From the NCBI GenBank assembly GCA_027484405.1, contig JAIXTA010000018.1:16775-80774 (forward strand): DNA of 64,000 nt, in the 5' to 3' direction. Positions 36,448-45,680 of the stretch are shown here, piece after piece. The translations under genes were made by a program, and so were the position numbers. Numbering within the stretch: the stretch's first letter is position 1; each line of letters opens with the position of its first letter. Source of the DNA: Burkholderiales bacterium. GTDB taxonomy: Bacteria; Pseudomonadota; Gammaproteobacteria; Burkholderiales; Burkholderiaceae_C. The notes beneath the pieces were generated by a model. The model did no database searches. It worked only from the letters and a program-made list of their open reading frames with translations, and was not told where the DNA came from.

Positions 36448-37395
36448 ATGCCCAGTCCCGACACGCTCCTTGACTTCGGCCCCGAAATGCTGGGCGTGGC
36501 CGGGATCGGTGCGGCCGTGGCCGTGGCGGTGATTGCGTCGACCCAGGCGGCCATCAAGAAGACGCGCCAGACGCTGATGCATTCAGCAGCCCCGTGGATG
36601 CAGGCCGCCGGCCTGAGTTTCGGCGTCATGCAAGGCGACTGGTCAATCGGACTTGGCGCGGCCTGTTTGATCACAAGCGCTGTCTTGCATGTCCTCTTGG
36701 TTCGTTCCGCGCCCGCCGGCGCTGAGCTGCGGTGGTTGAACTCTGCCGCTGCGGGCAGCTGCGCGATCGCTGCTGCCGTGTTGTTAGTTCCAGCCCTGGG
36801 GCTGCTGTTTGTCGCGCTAGTGCTGCTCGCCAGCCTGCTTTGTGGCGTGTCATTGTTGTGGGCGTCGCATCATGCCGACACCCTTGACGTGGCACGGATC
36901 GATCCGCTGACTCTGGTCGCAAATCGGCGCCTGCTGGATGAGTTGGCGGAGCGCGCGCTTGCAGCAGCTCGCAGAACGCAGTCGCCGCTCACGCTGCTGC
37001 TGCTCGACTTTGACGGATTCCACAGAGTGAATGAAACGGCGGGCCATGACGCAGGTGATGCCATGCTGGCGATCTGCGCTCGGCGCATGTGCGAGGCGCT
37101 GCGTGGCCATGATGTCGTCGGCCGGATCGATGGCGACCGATTTGCGCTGCTGCTCACACACGGCGGCGGCCAGGAGCAGACTGATCAGGTGATCGAGCGG
37201 ATTCGCAAGGCCATCGAGCTGCCCGTCATGCACGAGGGGACCGCCATGTTCCCGAGGGTCAGCATCGGTCCGGCGCAGTACCCCGCAGATGGCGAGCACT
37301 TGCCCGACCTGCTTCTTGCCGCAGACGGGCGGCTGGAGAGCGAGAAGGCGCGGCGCAAGCACATGCCGGATCCCATGCGTGCGGTTGTGAACTGA
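36448..37395 (+). CDS. Membrane GGDEF-domain protein with degenerate signature
   Basis: A 315-residue protein. Residues about 10-150 hold five or six membrane helices. Residues about 160-300 form a GGDEF fold, with DPLTLVANRR, DFDGFHRVNETAGHDAGD and the metal-binding Asp intact. The catalytic signature is altered to IDGDRF where RYGGDEF is expected, losing the first Gly and the Glu, so diguanylate cyclase activity is doubtful. It may instead bind GTP or c-di-GMP as a sensor. ATG 36448 is chosen. The stop overlaps the rsmB start (ATGA-type). Confidence 0.82.
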   Translation: MPSPDTLLDFGPEMLGVAGIGAAVAVAVIASTQAAIKKTRQTLMHSAAPWMQAAGLSFGVMQGDWSIGLGAACLITSAVLHVLLVRSAPAGAELRWLNSAAAGSCAIAAAVLLVPALGLLFVALVLLASLLCGVSLLWASHHADTLDVARIDPLTLVANRRLLDELAERALAAARRTQSPLTLLLLDFDGFHRVNETAGHDAGDAMLAICARRMCEALRGHDVVGRIDGDRFALLLTHGGGQEQTDQVIERIRKAIELPVMHEGTAMFPRVSIGPAQYPADGEHLPDLLLAADGRLESEKARRKHMPDPMRAVVN

Positions 37396-38681
37396 TGGCT
37401 GACCCGACACCTGCGCGGGCCGAGCCGCTTTCACGCAGCCTGATGTTTGCCGCCGCCTGCGTGCAGGGTGTGCGTGAGGGTCGTACCCTGGACGACGGGC
37501 TGGCGCAGGCGCGCCTGCACAGCACCAATCCTGGTGCTGTCCACGACCTCGCGGCGCATGCGCTGCGCCATCTTGCGCTGGGCGAAGTGCTTCTGGCACA
37601 GGCCGCGGCTCGCCCGCCCGCGGAGCCGCTGAGCAGCCTGCTTTGCGTCGCACTGACCGTGCTGGCCGCCGCGCCCGAAAAGTACGGCGAGCACACACTG
37701 GTCAGCCAGGCGGTTGATGCAACGGCAGCCTTGCCCGGCGGGCAGCGCATGAAGGGCTTTGCAAATGCCGTCCTGCGCGGGTTCCTGCGCGACAAGGCTG
37801 GCGCGATCGAGCGTGCGATGGTCGAGCCAGGCTGCGTCTACGGGCTCCCCGATTGGTGGGTTGAACGGCTGAAGGCGCAGTACCCGGGCGACTGGCGGGC
37901 CATCATCGAGGGCAACAACGTCCCTGGTCCGATGACACTTCGCGTGAACATCCGTCGCGCGTCGCGTGAGGATCTGCGCCAGCACTGGGCTCGGGCGGGT
38001 ATCGAAAGCCGGCCAGTTGGCCAGGCGGGCCTGATTCTCGAGCGGGCGCGCCCCGTATCTGCCCTGCCTGGCTTCGACGCCGGCCTCTGTTCGGTTCAGG
38101 ACGAGGCGGCGCAGCGCGCCGGGTTCATGGTCGGTGTTCAGCCCGGGATGCGCGTGCTCGACGCCTGTGCTGCGCCCGGCGGCAAGACCGGACACCTGCT
38201 CGAGTTGGCGGATTGCGATGTGCTTGCACTGGACGCGGATGCTCGTCGACTTGCCCTCGTTCAGCAGAACCTGACTCGCCTGGGTCTGTCCGCAACGCTC
38301 AAGGCCGCAAATGCGGCCCAGCTCGATACCTGGTGGGATGGCCGCCCATTTGATCGCATCCTGCTCGATGCGCCTTGCTCGGCCAGTGGCATCGTCCGGC
38401 GGCAACCGGACATCCGCTGGTTGCGCCGACCGACGGACATCACACGCCTGGCCTCCGAGCAAGGCCGATTGCTCAATCAGCTCTGGGAGGTGCTCGCGCC
38501 CGGGGGCCAGCTGGTCTTCGCCACATGTTCGGTCTGGAAGGAGGAGGGGCGAGATCAAATCGACGCTTTCCTGCAACGAACCCCGGCAGCCAAGCGCGTC
38601 AGCGAGCCGCTTCAGTTGCTACCTTTGTCAGGCGACGCGGACAATCATGATGGGTTTTTCTACGCCATCCTCCAGAAGTAG
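37395..38681 (+). CDS. rsmB: 16S rRNA (cytosine-967-C5)-methyltransferase RsmB
   Basis: A 428-residue RNA methyltransferase. An N-terminal NusB-like helical domain (about 1-140) is followed by the SAM-dependent domain: motif I DACAAPGGKTGHLLEL, motif IV ILLDAPCSASGIVRR (with the Pro-Cys) and motif VI LVFATCSVWKEE (catalytic Cys). This layout is that of RsmB/Sun, which methylates 16S rRNA C967. It is followed by a DUF4390 gene 32 bp away and the NtrYX-like pair, an order common in Burkholderiales. Confidence 0.93.
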   Translation: MADPTPARAEPLSRSLMFAAACVQGVREGRTLDDGLAQARLHSTNPGAVHDLAAHALRHLALGEVLLAQAAARPPAEPLSSLLCVALTVLAAAPEKYGEHTLVSQAVDATAALPGGQRMKGFANAVLRGFLRDKAGAIERAMVEPGCVYGLPDWWVERLKAQYPGDWRAIIEGNNVPGPMTLRVNIRRASREDLRQHWARAGIESRPVGQAGLILERARPVSALPGFDAGLCSVQDEAAQRAGFMVGVQPGMRVLDACAAPGGKTGHLLELADCDVLALDADARRLALVQQNLTRLGLSATLKAANAAQLDTWWDGRPFDRILLDAPCSASGIVRRQPDIRWLRRPTDITRLASEQGRLLNQLWEVLAPGGQLVFATCSVWKEEGRDQIDAFLQRTPAAKRVSEPLQLLPLSGDADNHDGFFYAILQK

Positions 38682-38713
38682 TTGCCTTGAGCGCAATTCG
38701 CACATCGGTTTCG

Positions 38714-39316
38714 ATGTGGTCTTTCTCTTCGTCGCGGTCCGTGCTGGGCATCTTGATGACCAGCCTGCTCGTGTTCGCGTTGTGTTTGGTACCGATCCAC
38801 GCGGTTCGCGCCGAAGGCATCGAGAGCGGTGCGCTGAGCCTGTCGGCGCGGGATGATGGCTACTTCCTGTCGGCCGATTACCGCATCGAATTGCCGCAGC
38901 GGCTGGAGGAAGCGCTGCTTGCCGTGCCTCTGTTCTTCGTCTTTGACTACGAGCTTGAGCAGAGGCGCTGGTATTGGCTGGACAAGACCGTGGCGAGCGG
39001 CGCTGTGACCTACCGCCTGAGCTTCAATGCGCTCACGCGCCAGTACCGCGTGGCCATCAACGCCGACGGCCCGCGAAGTGCCTCCGCAACGCTGAACTTT
39101 GCCAGCCTCGAAGAGGCGCTGCGCCTGATCTCCAGGGTCCGCCGAGAAGCCGTGCTGCCTGCGAGCGCCCTTGATCGGGGTGAGCGATACCGCCTGACCG
39201 CAAGACTGCGCCTGGACTTGTCCCAACTGCCCAAACCGTTCCAGCTCAACGCGCTGACCCAGCGCGAGTGGCTGCTCGACTCCGAGCCTCGGCGCATTAG
39301 CATCGAACCTCGATGA
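38714..39316 (+). CDS. DUF4390 domain periplasmic protein
   Basis: A 200-residue exported protein. A signal peptide (SVLGILMTSLLVFALCLVPI, cleavage near VRA-EG) precedes a DUF4390 domain (ESGALSLSARDDGYFLSADY, PLFFVFDYELEQRRWYWLDK). The family is found next to rsmB and the NtrY-like kinase in betaproteobacteria and may assist envelope sensing, but no function is known. The start is ATG 38714; TTG 38687 would add nine residues and is less likely. Its stop overlaps the kinase start (ATGA). Confidence 0.85.
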   Translation: MWSFSSSRSVLGILMTSLLVFALCLVPIHAVRAEGIESGALSLSARDDGYFLSADYRIELPQRLEEALLAVPLFFVFDYELEQRRWYWLDKTVASGAVTYRLSFNALTRQYRVAINADGPRSASATLNFASLEEALRLISRVRREAVLPASALDRGERYRLTARLRLDLSQLPKPFQLNALTQREWLLDSEPRRISIEPR

Positions 39317-41631
39317 GTCGCGTCTGGCGCTATGGCCTGATCGCCGCCTTGGGGCTGGCGGGAATTGCCTTGTTCCTGCTCGCTGCGGGCACGAGCAACA
39401 CGGCGCTGTTCGCGCGCCACTACAACACGCTTCTGGTGGCGAACTTCGTGGTCGCCGGAGTGGTGCTTGCCGCGGTGCTTGCACTGGCGTGGCGTCTGGC
39501 GCGTCGGCTGTACCAGCGACGCTTTGGTGCGCGCCTCACCATGCGATTTGCGCTGGCGTTCTCGGCCATGGGCATGCTGCCCGGGGTCGTGATCTTCCTG
39601 GTCTCGACCACCTTCCTGCACCGTTCCATCGAGAGCTGGTTCAACGTGCGGGTCGATGCAGCGCTGGAATCCGGGCTGACCCTGACCCGAACTGCCCTCG
39701 ACAGTCTTCTTGATGACACGGCGCGACGCACCCGGACCCTTGCCGGCGAGCTGGCCGGCCTGCCCGACGCCGCACTATCTGCGCAGATCGACGCTGCGCG
39801 CAGCATTAACGGACAGGCGGATATCGCAGTATTCACCGCGGACGGAAGGGTGCTGGCATCCAGCGGGTCCAGCGGCTTCTCGCTTCGCGCCGAGCTGCCA
39901 CCGCTCGCCCAGCTGCGTAGCGTGCGGCAGGGTCGACCCATCGCGCAACTGGAGTCTGAATCCGAGAGCCGCGACAGCCGCGACCTGCGGGTAGACATGA
40001 GCGATCCGAATCGCGATCCGCGTCTTCGGATGCGAGTGGTCGTACAGCTGGCGGATCCGCGAACACTCGAAATCAATCCCCGCATCCGATACCTGCAGGT
40101 CCTCCAACCGGTACCCGCACAGCTCGCCCGCAATGCCGAGGCCGTGAGGGCGGGCTTCCAGGACTATCGCGAGCTGGCCTTGTCACGCGAAGGATTGCGC
40201 GACATGTACACGCTGACCATGACCCTGGTCCTGCTGCTGGCAGTGTTGGCCTCCATGGCCGGGGCATTTCTGCTCGCCAGCCGGATGAGCGCACCGCTGC
40301 TCGCGCTGGCCGAAGGCACGCGCGCCGTAGCGAGCGGCGACTTCCGGCCGCTGCCGCTGCGGCGCGCCGGCGATGAACTGTCTCTGCTCATGGAATCGTT
40401 CAACCGGATGACCGAGCAGCTCTCCGAAGCGCGCGCAACGACGGATGCCTCCCGGCGCCTTCTCGAAGCAAACAACCTGTTTCTTGAGAACGTACTGGCC
40501 AACCTCAGCGCGGGGGTGCTGGTGCTTGATGCACAGGGGCGACTGTCGACCTACAACCAGAGCGCGGTACGGATACTCGGCGCCTCGCTGGCCGACCATC
40601 GCGGCCATGTCGTGCAGCAGGCCTTGCCGCCCGGGTTTGCTCAGTTGCTTGAACGCGAGAACACGCGCGGCGAGGCGATCTGGCAGGCCGAGCTGGAAAT
40701 GTCGCGGGCGCCAGCAGACGCCGCGGAAGACGCGGCGTCTCTCAATCTGCTGGTCCGAAGCGCGCCTCTGGCCGGCGCCCTGGGTGCTGATCCTGCCGCA
40801 CCCGAGGGCGCAAGCGCCGGGCGGGTTGTGGTGTTCGATGACATCACTGAGCTGATCGTCGCGCAGCGCAGCACGGCGTGGGCTGAGGTCGCGCGCAGGC
40901 TGGCCCATGAAATCAAGAACCCGCTGACGCCGATCCAGCTGTCCGCCGAGCGGCTGCAGCACCGCCTGGCCGACAAGCTCGATCCAGCCAGTGCCGAGAT
41001 GCTGATCAAGAGCTGTGCAACGATCATCAATCAGGTCACGGCGCTGAAGCGCCTGGTCAACGAGTTTCGAGACTACGCGCGCATGCCTGCAGCCGAGCTT
41101 GCTCCCCTGGATCTGAACGCGCTGGTGGAGGACGTCATGCGTCTGTACGAGCACGAGCTCGGTCCGCAGGGTCGCATCGCGGTCACGCTGGACGATCGCC
41201 TGCCGCTCATCGAGGGCGACGCGCCGCAGCTGCGCCAGGTCATTCACAACCTGCTCAAGAATGCGCTTGAGGCATGCGAGCGTTCGCCCGAGAGCGCCGA
41301 CGCCCCCGTGAGGCGCCACATCTGGGTCTCGACAACCCTGCTGACGGACGCAGAGTCACCGAGTAGAAAGCGTGTAAAGTTCTCCATCAGAGACTCGGGC
41401 CCGGGCTTTCCGGCCAAGATCCTTGCTCGGGCCTTCGAGCCCTATGTCACCAGCAAGGCAGGTGGCACGGGCTTGGGTCTGGCGATCGTAAAGCGCATCG
41501 CCGATGAGCATGGTGCACGGGTATCGGTACGCAACCGCGACAGCGGTGGCGCAGAAGTGGAGATCACGTTCACCCGACTGGTCTCCAGGGAGTACGCCTT
41601 GCAGGCGGCGCAGACAGCAGGATCGACATAG
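39313..41631 (+). CDS. NtrY-like sensor histidine kinase
   Basis: A 772-residue membrane kinase. Helices at about 6-26, 40-62 and 82-104 lead into a periplasmic sensor region (to about 300) with a further helix near 305-325. HAMP (about 330-380), PAS-like (about 395-500), the H-box with His532 in LAHEIKNPLTPIQ, and the ATPase end (NLLKNALEA, DSGPGFP, GGTGLGLAIVKRI) follow. The architecture is that of NtrY, which in related bacteria senses nitrogen or redox state. The response regulator follows 3 bp downstream. Confidence 0.92.
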   Translation: MSRVWRYGLIAALGLAGIALFLLAAGTSNTALFARHYNTLLVANFVVAGVVLAAVLALAWRLARRLYQRRFGARLTMRFALAFSAMGMLPGVVIFLVSTTFLHRSIESWFNVRVDAALESGLTLTRTALDSLLDDTARRTRTLAGELAGLPDAALSAQIDAARSINGQADIAVFTADGRVLASSGSSGFSLRAELPPLAQLRSVRQGRPIAQLESESESRDSRDLRVDMSDPNRDPRLRMRVVVQLADPRTLEINPRIRYLQVLQPVPAQLARNAEAVRAGFQDYRELALSREGLRDMYTLTMTLVLLLAVLASMAGAFLLASRMSAPLLALAEGTRAVASGDFRPLPLRRAGDELSLLMESFNRMTEQLSEARATTDASRRLLEANNLFLENVLANLSAGVLVLDAQGRLSTYNQSAVRILGASLADHRGHVVQQALPPGFAQLLERENTRGEAIWQAELEMSRAPADAAEDAASLNLLVRSAPLAGALGADPAAPEGASAGRVVVFDDITELIVAQRSTAWAEVARRLAHEIKNPLTPIQLSAERLQHRLADKLDPASAEMLIKSCATIINQVTALKRLVNEFRDYARMPAAELAPLDLNALVEDVMRLYEHELGPQGRIAVTLDDRLPLIEGDAPQLRQVIHNLLKNALEACERSPESADAPVRRHIWVSTTLLTDAESPSRKRVKFSIRDSGPGFPAKILARAFEPYVTSKAGGTGLGLAIVKRIADEHGARVSVRNRDSGGAEVEITFTRLVSREYALQAAQTAGST

Positions 41632-41634
41632 CGC

Positions 41635-42345
41635 ATGGCACGGATATTGGTCGTGGACGACGAGGTGGGAATTCGGGAGCTGCTCTCGGAGATCCTGAAC
41701 GACGAAGGCCACGAGGTCGTCAGCGCAGAAAATGCGCAGAGTGCGCGCGCGGCGCGCGCGAGCCAGCAGTTCGACGCCATTCTGCTGGACATCTGGATGC
41801 CGGATACCGATGGCGTGACGCTGCTCAAGGAATGGGCCGGTCAGAACGCGCTGGCATCCACGCCGGTGATCATGATGAGCGGCCACGGCACGATCGACAC
41901 GGCGGTGGAAGCCACGCGGATCGGTGCAATCGACTTCCTCGAAAAGCCCATCACGCTCACCAAGCTGCTCAAGGCGGTGTCGGTGGCCCTGAATCGGGGC
42001 AAGGCTCCCGCTGCACCTGTGCGCGGCACCAGCCTGATGCAGCCCGTGACCCTGGCGACGGCGGTCGCCGCGCCCGGGTTGATGCAGACTCTCGCGCCTG
42101 CCGTGTCGGCCGAGGTGCCTGCGCCCGCCGCACCCGCCGGCCTCGACCTGCCACTTGACGCACCATTGCGCGAAGCACGTGATGCCTTTGAGCGGGTGTA
42201 CTTCGAGCACCACCTGGCGCGCGAGGGTTGGAGCATGACCCGAGTGGCAGAGCGTACCGGTCTGGAACGCACCCACCTGTACCGCAAGCTCAAGCAGCTG
42301 GGCATCGAACTGGCCCGCAAGAAGGCTGAGGCGAACAGCCTCTGA
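41635..42345 (+). CDS. NtrX-like response regulator lacking the AAA+ domain
   Basis: A 236-residue regulator. The receiver domain (1-125) has the acidic pocket DDE and the phosphoacceptor Asp52 in LLDIWMPD. Residues about 125-180 are an Ala/Pro-rich linker. The C-terminal 50 residues are a Fis-type helix-turn-helix (TRVAERTGLERTHLYRKLKQ). NtrX normally has a sigma54-activating AAA+ domain between these parts; here it is missing entirely, so it cannot activate sigma54 promoters and probably acts as an enhancer-type or repressor protein. It is cotranscribed with the kinase gene. Confidence 0.9.
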   Translation: MARILVVDDEVGIRELLSEILNDEGHEVVSAENAQSARAARASQQFDAILLDIWMPDTDGVTLLKEWAGQNALASTPVIMMSGHGTIDTAVEATRIGAIDFLEKPITLTKLLKAVSVALNRGKAPAAPVRGTSLMQPVTLATAVAAPGLMQTLAPAVSAEVPAPAAPAGLDLPLDAPLREARDAFERVYFEHHLAREGWSMTRVAERTGLERTHLYRKLKQLGIELARKKAEANSL

Positions 42346-42415
42346 CCAGATTGCGGCGCTTGTCGCATTCGGCCGTGCGGCGCGAACGCCCGACAACTAC
42401 GTTACGGAGCGCTGA

Positions 42416-43810
42416 ATGCGAGTGCTGATCGTCGGGGCCGGCCGGGTTGGGGAGTCGGTGGCCGAGAGTCTGGTCTCGGAGGCGAACGACATCACCGTCA
42501 TCGACCCGGATGCGGCGCGCATCGCGCTGCTTCAGGATCGCCTTGACCTGCGTGGAGTCGTCGGCCTGGGGACGTCGATCCAGACCCTGCGCGAAGCTGG
42601 AGCCGACGACGCGGAGCTGCTTGTGGCCTGCGCGACCTCCGACGAAACCAATCTGGTGGTCAGCCGGATTGGACGCGACGTGTTCAATATCCCCACCCGG
42701 ATCGTGCGCGTGCGCTCGTCCGAGTTCCAGGAGCACGAGAGTCTGACGCGCGAGGGCTTTGCGGCCGATGTCGTGATCTGCCCCGAGCAGAGCGTCACCA
42801 ACACCATTCTCAAGCTGGTCGAGTTCCCCGAGGCGCTGCAGGTTCTGGAGTTCGCCGACGGCCGCGTATCACTTGTTGCGGTGCGCGCAGTTGAAGGGGG
42901 TGCGCTTGGACGCCAGCGCATCCGCGAGCTGCGCGATCATCTCCCGGGTATCGACGCTCGCGTGGTGACGATCTATCGCGCCCAGCGCGCCATGATTCCC
43001 GATGGCGAGACCATCATCGAGCCCGGGGATGAGGTCTTCGTTCTCGCGCAGACCAAGCACCTGCGCCGCCTGATCCGCGAGCTGCGCACCATCGACAAGC
43101 CGGTGCGGCGCATCATGATTGCGGGCGGCGGGAACATCGGCACCCGCCTCGCGCAGGCCCTGGAAGCGGACTACAACCTGCGCATCATCGACCGCAACCC
43201 ACGCACCACACAGCGGCTCGCAACACAGCTCAGCTCCTCGGCGTTGGTGCTCGAAGGCGATGCCACGGACGAGGACCTGCTGACGGACGAGAGCGTCCAG
43301 GAGATGGACCTCTTCATGGCGGTGACCAACGACGACGAGAACAACATCATGGCAGCGCTGCTCGCCAAGCGGCTCGGTGCGCGACGAGTGATCGCACTGA
43401 TCAATCGCAAGGCGTATGCCGACATGATGCAGGGCAGCCGGATCGACATCGCCATCGCGCCTTCGCAGGCGACGATCGGCGACCTGCTCACGCACATCCG
43501 CCGTGGTGACGTTGCCCGCGTCCACAGCCTGCGCCGTGGTGCGGCCGAAGCGATCGAGGCGATTGCCCACGGCGATCGCAGTTCCAGCAAGGTGGTGGGG
43601 CGTCGCATCGATCAGATCGACCTCTTCGCGGCGGAGCGGGGTGTGACTGTCGGTGCGCTGGTGCGCGGCGAGGGCGAGGATGCTCAGGTCATCATCGCGC
43701 ATCACGACACCGTGATCGAGGCCGAGGATCATGTCATCGTCTTCGTGAACAACAAGCGTCTGGTACCCAAGGTCGAAAAGCTGTTTCAGGTGTCGGCCGG
43801 CTTTTTCTGA
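42416..43810 (+). CDS. trkA: Trk potassium uptake NAD-binding subunit TrkA
   Basis: A 464-residue peripheral subunit with two Rossmann (RCK_N) and two RCK_C repeats: VLIVGAGRVGESVAESL at the N-terminus and IMIAGGGNIGTRLAQALE at about residue 226, each followed by a regulatory C domain. It gates the TrkH channel in response to NADH or ATP. GGAG lies just upstream of ATG 42416. trkH follows 9 bp after the stop, so the two form one operon, perhaps extending from the NtrYX-like pair. Confidence 0.95.
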   Translation: MRVLIVGAGRVGESVAESLVSEANDITVIDPDAARIALLQDRLDLRGVVGLGTSIQTLREAGADDAELLVACATSDETNLVVSRIGRDVFNIPTRIVRVRSSEFQEHESLTREGFAADVVICPEQSVTNTILKLVEFPEALQVLEFADGRVSLVAVRAVEGGALGRQRIRELRDHLPGIDARVVTIYRAQRAMIPDGETIIEPGDEVFVLAQTKHLRRLIRELRTIDKPVRRIMIAGGGNIGTRLAQALEADYNLRIIDRNPRTTQRLATQLSSSALVLEGDATDEDLLTDESVQEMDLFMAVTNDDENNIMAALLAKRLGARRVIALINRKAYADMMQGSRIDIAIAPSQATIGDLLTHIRRGDVARVHSLRRGAAEAIEAIAHGDRSSSKVVGRRIDQIDLFAAERGVTVGALVRGEGEDAQVIIAHHDTVIEAEDHVIVFVNNKRLVPKVEKLFQVSAGFF

Positions 43811-43819
43811 GCGCCACGC

Positions 43820-45292
43820 ATGCAGCGTCAGCTTCTGCCCGTCGTCAATATCCTGGGCTTCGTCATCATGCTGTTTGGCGCCACCATGCTGGTGCCGCTG
43901 GGCGTCTCGCACTCTGTCGGTGACGCCGCGCGAACCGCCTACGACGAAGCGATCTTCATCACGCTGCTGTCCGGTCTGGTGCTGTTTGTCGCAACACGCC
44001 GCTTCCGTCGCGAGCTGCTTCCGCGCGACGGCTTTCTGCTGGTGACACTCGTGTGGACGACGCTGCCCGCGTTTGCCACGCTGCCCCTGCTCTTTCATTT
44101 CCAACGGATCGGTGCGCCGATCTCGTTCACGGATGCCTACTTCGAGACGATGAGCGGCATGACCACCACGGGTGCCACGGTGCTGACCGGGCTGGAGCAT
44201 CTGCCGCCGTCCATCAACGTCTGGCGTCACCTGCTGGTATGGATCGGCGGCATGGGCATCATCGTGATGGCCGTTGCGATCCTGCCGCTGCTTGGCGTGG
44301 GTGGCATGCAGGTCTACAAGGCCGAGACGCCCGGCCCCATGAAGGATGCCAAGCTGACGCCGCGCATCACCGAGACGGCTAAGGGTCTGTATGCGGTGTA
44401 TCTGGGCATCAGCCTGGCCTGCTTCCTGAGCTTTCGCGCGGCGGGCATGAACACGCTGGATGCCTTCTGTCACATGGCCAGCACGATGGGGCTGGGGGGC
44501 TTCTCGACCTATGACGCGAGCTTCGGCCAGTTCGATTCACCGCAGATCGAAGCGGTGGCCATCGTGTTCATGACCCTGGCCGGATTCAACTTCGCGATGC
44601 ACTTCCTGGCCTGGCGGCAGCGTTCGCTGCGCGCCTATGTGAGCTGCCCCGAGGCGCGCTGGTATCTGCTGGTGATGTACAGCGGCGTGTTGCTGGTTGC
44701 CGGCTTCCTGTGGGTCAAGGGCGTGTACCCCGAGTTCCTCACTGCGCTTCGGCATGCAGCATTCAACGTGGTCTCCATTGCTACCACGACCGGCTTCGCC
44801 AGCGTGGACTACGAAAAGTGGCCGGCCTTCGCCCCGATCCTGATGCTGTTCCTGTGTGCGATATCGACCTGTGCAGGCTCGACAGGCGGGGGCATCAAGA
44901 TGATGCGTGCGGTGATCATGTTCAAGTTGTCCAAGCGTGAACTGGTTCGCATCCTGCATCCGCGCATCGTCAACCCGGTCAAGCTGGGTGGCAGTGTGGT
45001 GGACGCGAGAGTGATTCTTGCCACCCTGGCCTTCATGCTGATCTATGGCGGCACGATGATCCTGCTCACCTTGATCCAGCTGGCCACCGGTCTGGACCCG
45101 ATCACTGCATTCACGTCCATCGTGGCCTGCCTGAACAACACCGGGCCTGGTCTTGGTCAAGTGGGTCCGGCCAGCAACTACCAGGGACTGAGCGATGCAC
45201 AGACCTGGGTCTGCACAGCGGCCATGTTGCTGGGTCGTTTGGAGCTTTTTTCGGTGATCGTCCTGTTCACCCCGGCCTTCTGGCGCCGATAA
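43820..45292 (+). CDS. trkH: Trk potassium channel subunit TrkH
   Basis: A 490-residue membrane protein with four M1-P-M2 repeats of the SKT superfamily. Selectivity-filter glycines are seen in SGMTTTGATVL, ASTMGLGGFSTYD, ATTTGFASVDYE and CLNNTGPGLGQVG, one per repeat. It is the K+ translocating subunit that works with TrkA. The neighbouring NtrYX-like system may reflect control by nitrogen or redox state, but that is inference. No intrinsic terminator is evident after it. Confidence 0.95.
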   Translation: MQRQLLPVVNILGFVIMLFGATMLVPLGVSHSVGDAARTAYDEAIFITLLSGLVLFVATRRFRRELLPRDGFLLVTLVWTTLPAFATLPLLFHFQRIGAPISFTDAYFETMSGMTTTGATVLTGLEHLPPSINVWRHLLVWIGGMGIIVMAVAILPLLGVGGMQVYKAETPGPMKDAKLTPRITETAKGLYAVYLGISLACFLSFRAAGMNTLDAFCHMASTMGLGGFSTYDASFGQFDSPQIEAVAIVFMTLAGFNFAMHFLAWRQRSLRAYVSCPEARWYLLVMYSGVLLVAGFLWVKGVYPEFLTALRHAAFNVVSIATTTGFASVDYEKWPAFAPILMLFLCAISTCAGSTGGGIKMMRAVIMFKLSKRELVRILHPRIVNPVKLGGSVVDARVILATLAFMLIYGGTMILLTLIQLATGLDPITAFTSIVACLNNTGPGLGQVGPASNYQGLSDAQTWVCTAAMLLGRLELFSVIVLFTPAFWRR

Positions 45293-45371
45293 GCAGCTAG
45301 AGGCGTGTTCCCCGGGACCCTTGAGGTTCGCGCCGAGGCCCACATCTAGGTGCCAGATCGGAGTGTTTCTC

Positions 45372-45614
45372 ATGCGAACCATCTTCAACAGCGACAACTA
45401 CTGTGTCGTGCTCTTTCCCGAGACGCCGCAGGGGCCGGCCTACGAAATCATGGACAAGCAGGGCCGCCGCGAGGTCTTCGTGGACGGCGATCTGGCGCAG
45501 GCCTTCAAGCACAAGGTCTCGGCCCTGATGGCCGAGCAGCCCGGCGAGGACGAGATCGATCAGTTCCTCGCGCAGTTTGAGGGCCTCATGCAGACGCGGC
45601 TCGTCTTCCACTGA
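45372..45614 (+). CDS. DUF3567 family protein
   Basis: An 80-residue cytoplasmic protein that matches the DUF3567 family of betaproteobacteria (IFNSDNYCVVLFPET at the start and YEIMDKQGRREVFVDGDLAQ in the middle). Function unknown. The start is ATG 45372. It is followed by a strong bidirectional terminator shared with the convergent HNH gene. The family is a good lineage marker. Confidence 0.86.
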   Translation: MRTIFNSDNYCVVLFPETPQGPAYEIMDKQGRREVFVDGDLAQAFKHKVSALMAEQPGEDEIDQFLAQFEGLMQTRLVFH

Positions 45615-45637
45615 GCCCCCCAAGACCCGCCAAGCAC

Positions 45638-45661
45638 AAGGGGCCCGAGCGGGCCCCTTTG
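45638..45661. terminator. Bidirectional intrinsic terminator
   Basis: Stem AAGGGGCCCG / CGGGCCCCTTT with a 2- to 4-base loop, 24 bp after the DUF3567 stop and 20 bp from the convergent HNH stop. A- and T-ends make it usable from both sides. Confidence 0.82.
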
Positions 45662-45680
45662 CCATGGTGCTGCCAGCGCT

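Noticed and set aside
42869..44473. Minus-strand ORF of 534 codons across trkA and trkH
   Set aside because: Antisense to two complete potassium uptake genes with all motifs; no independent evidence.
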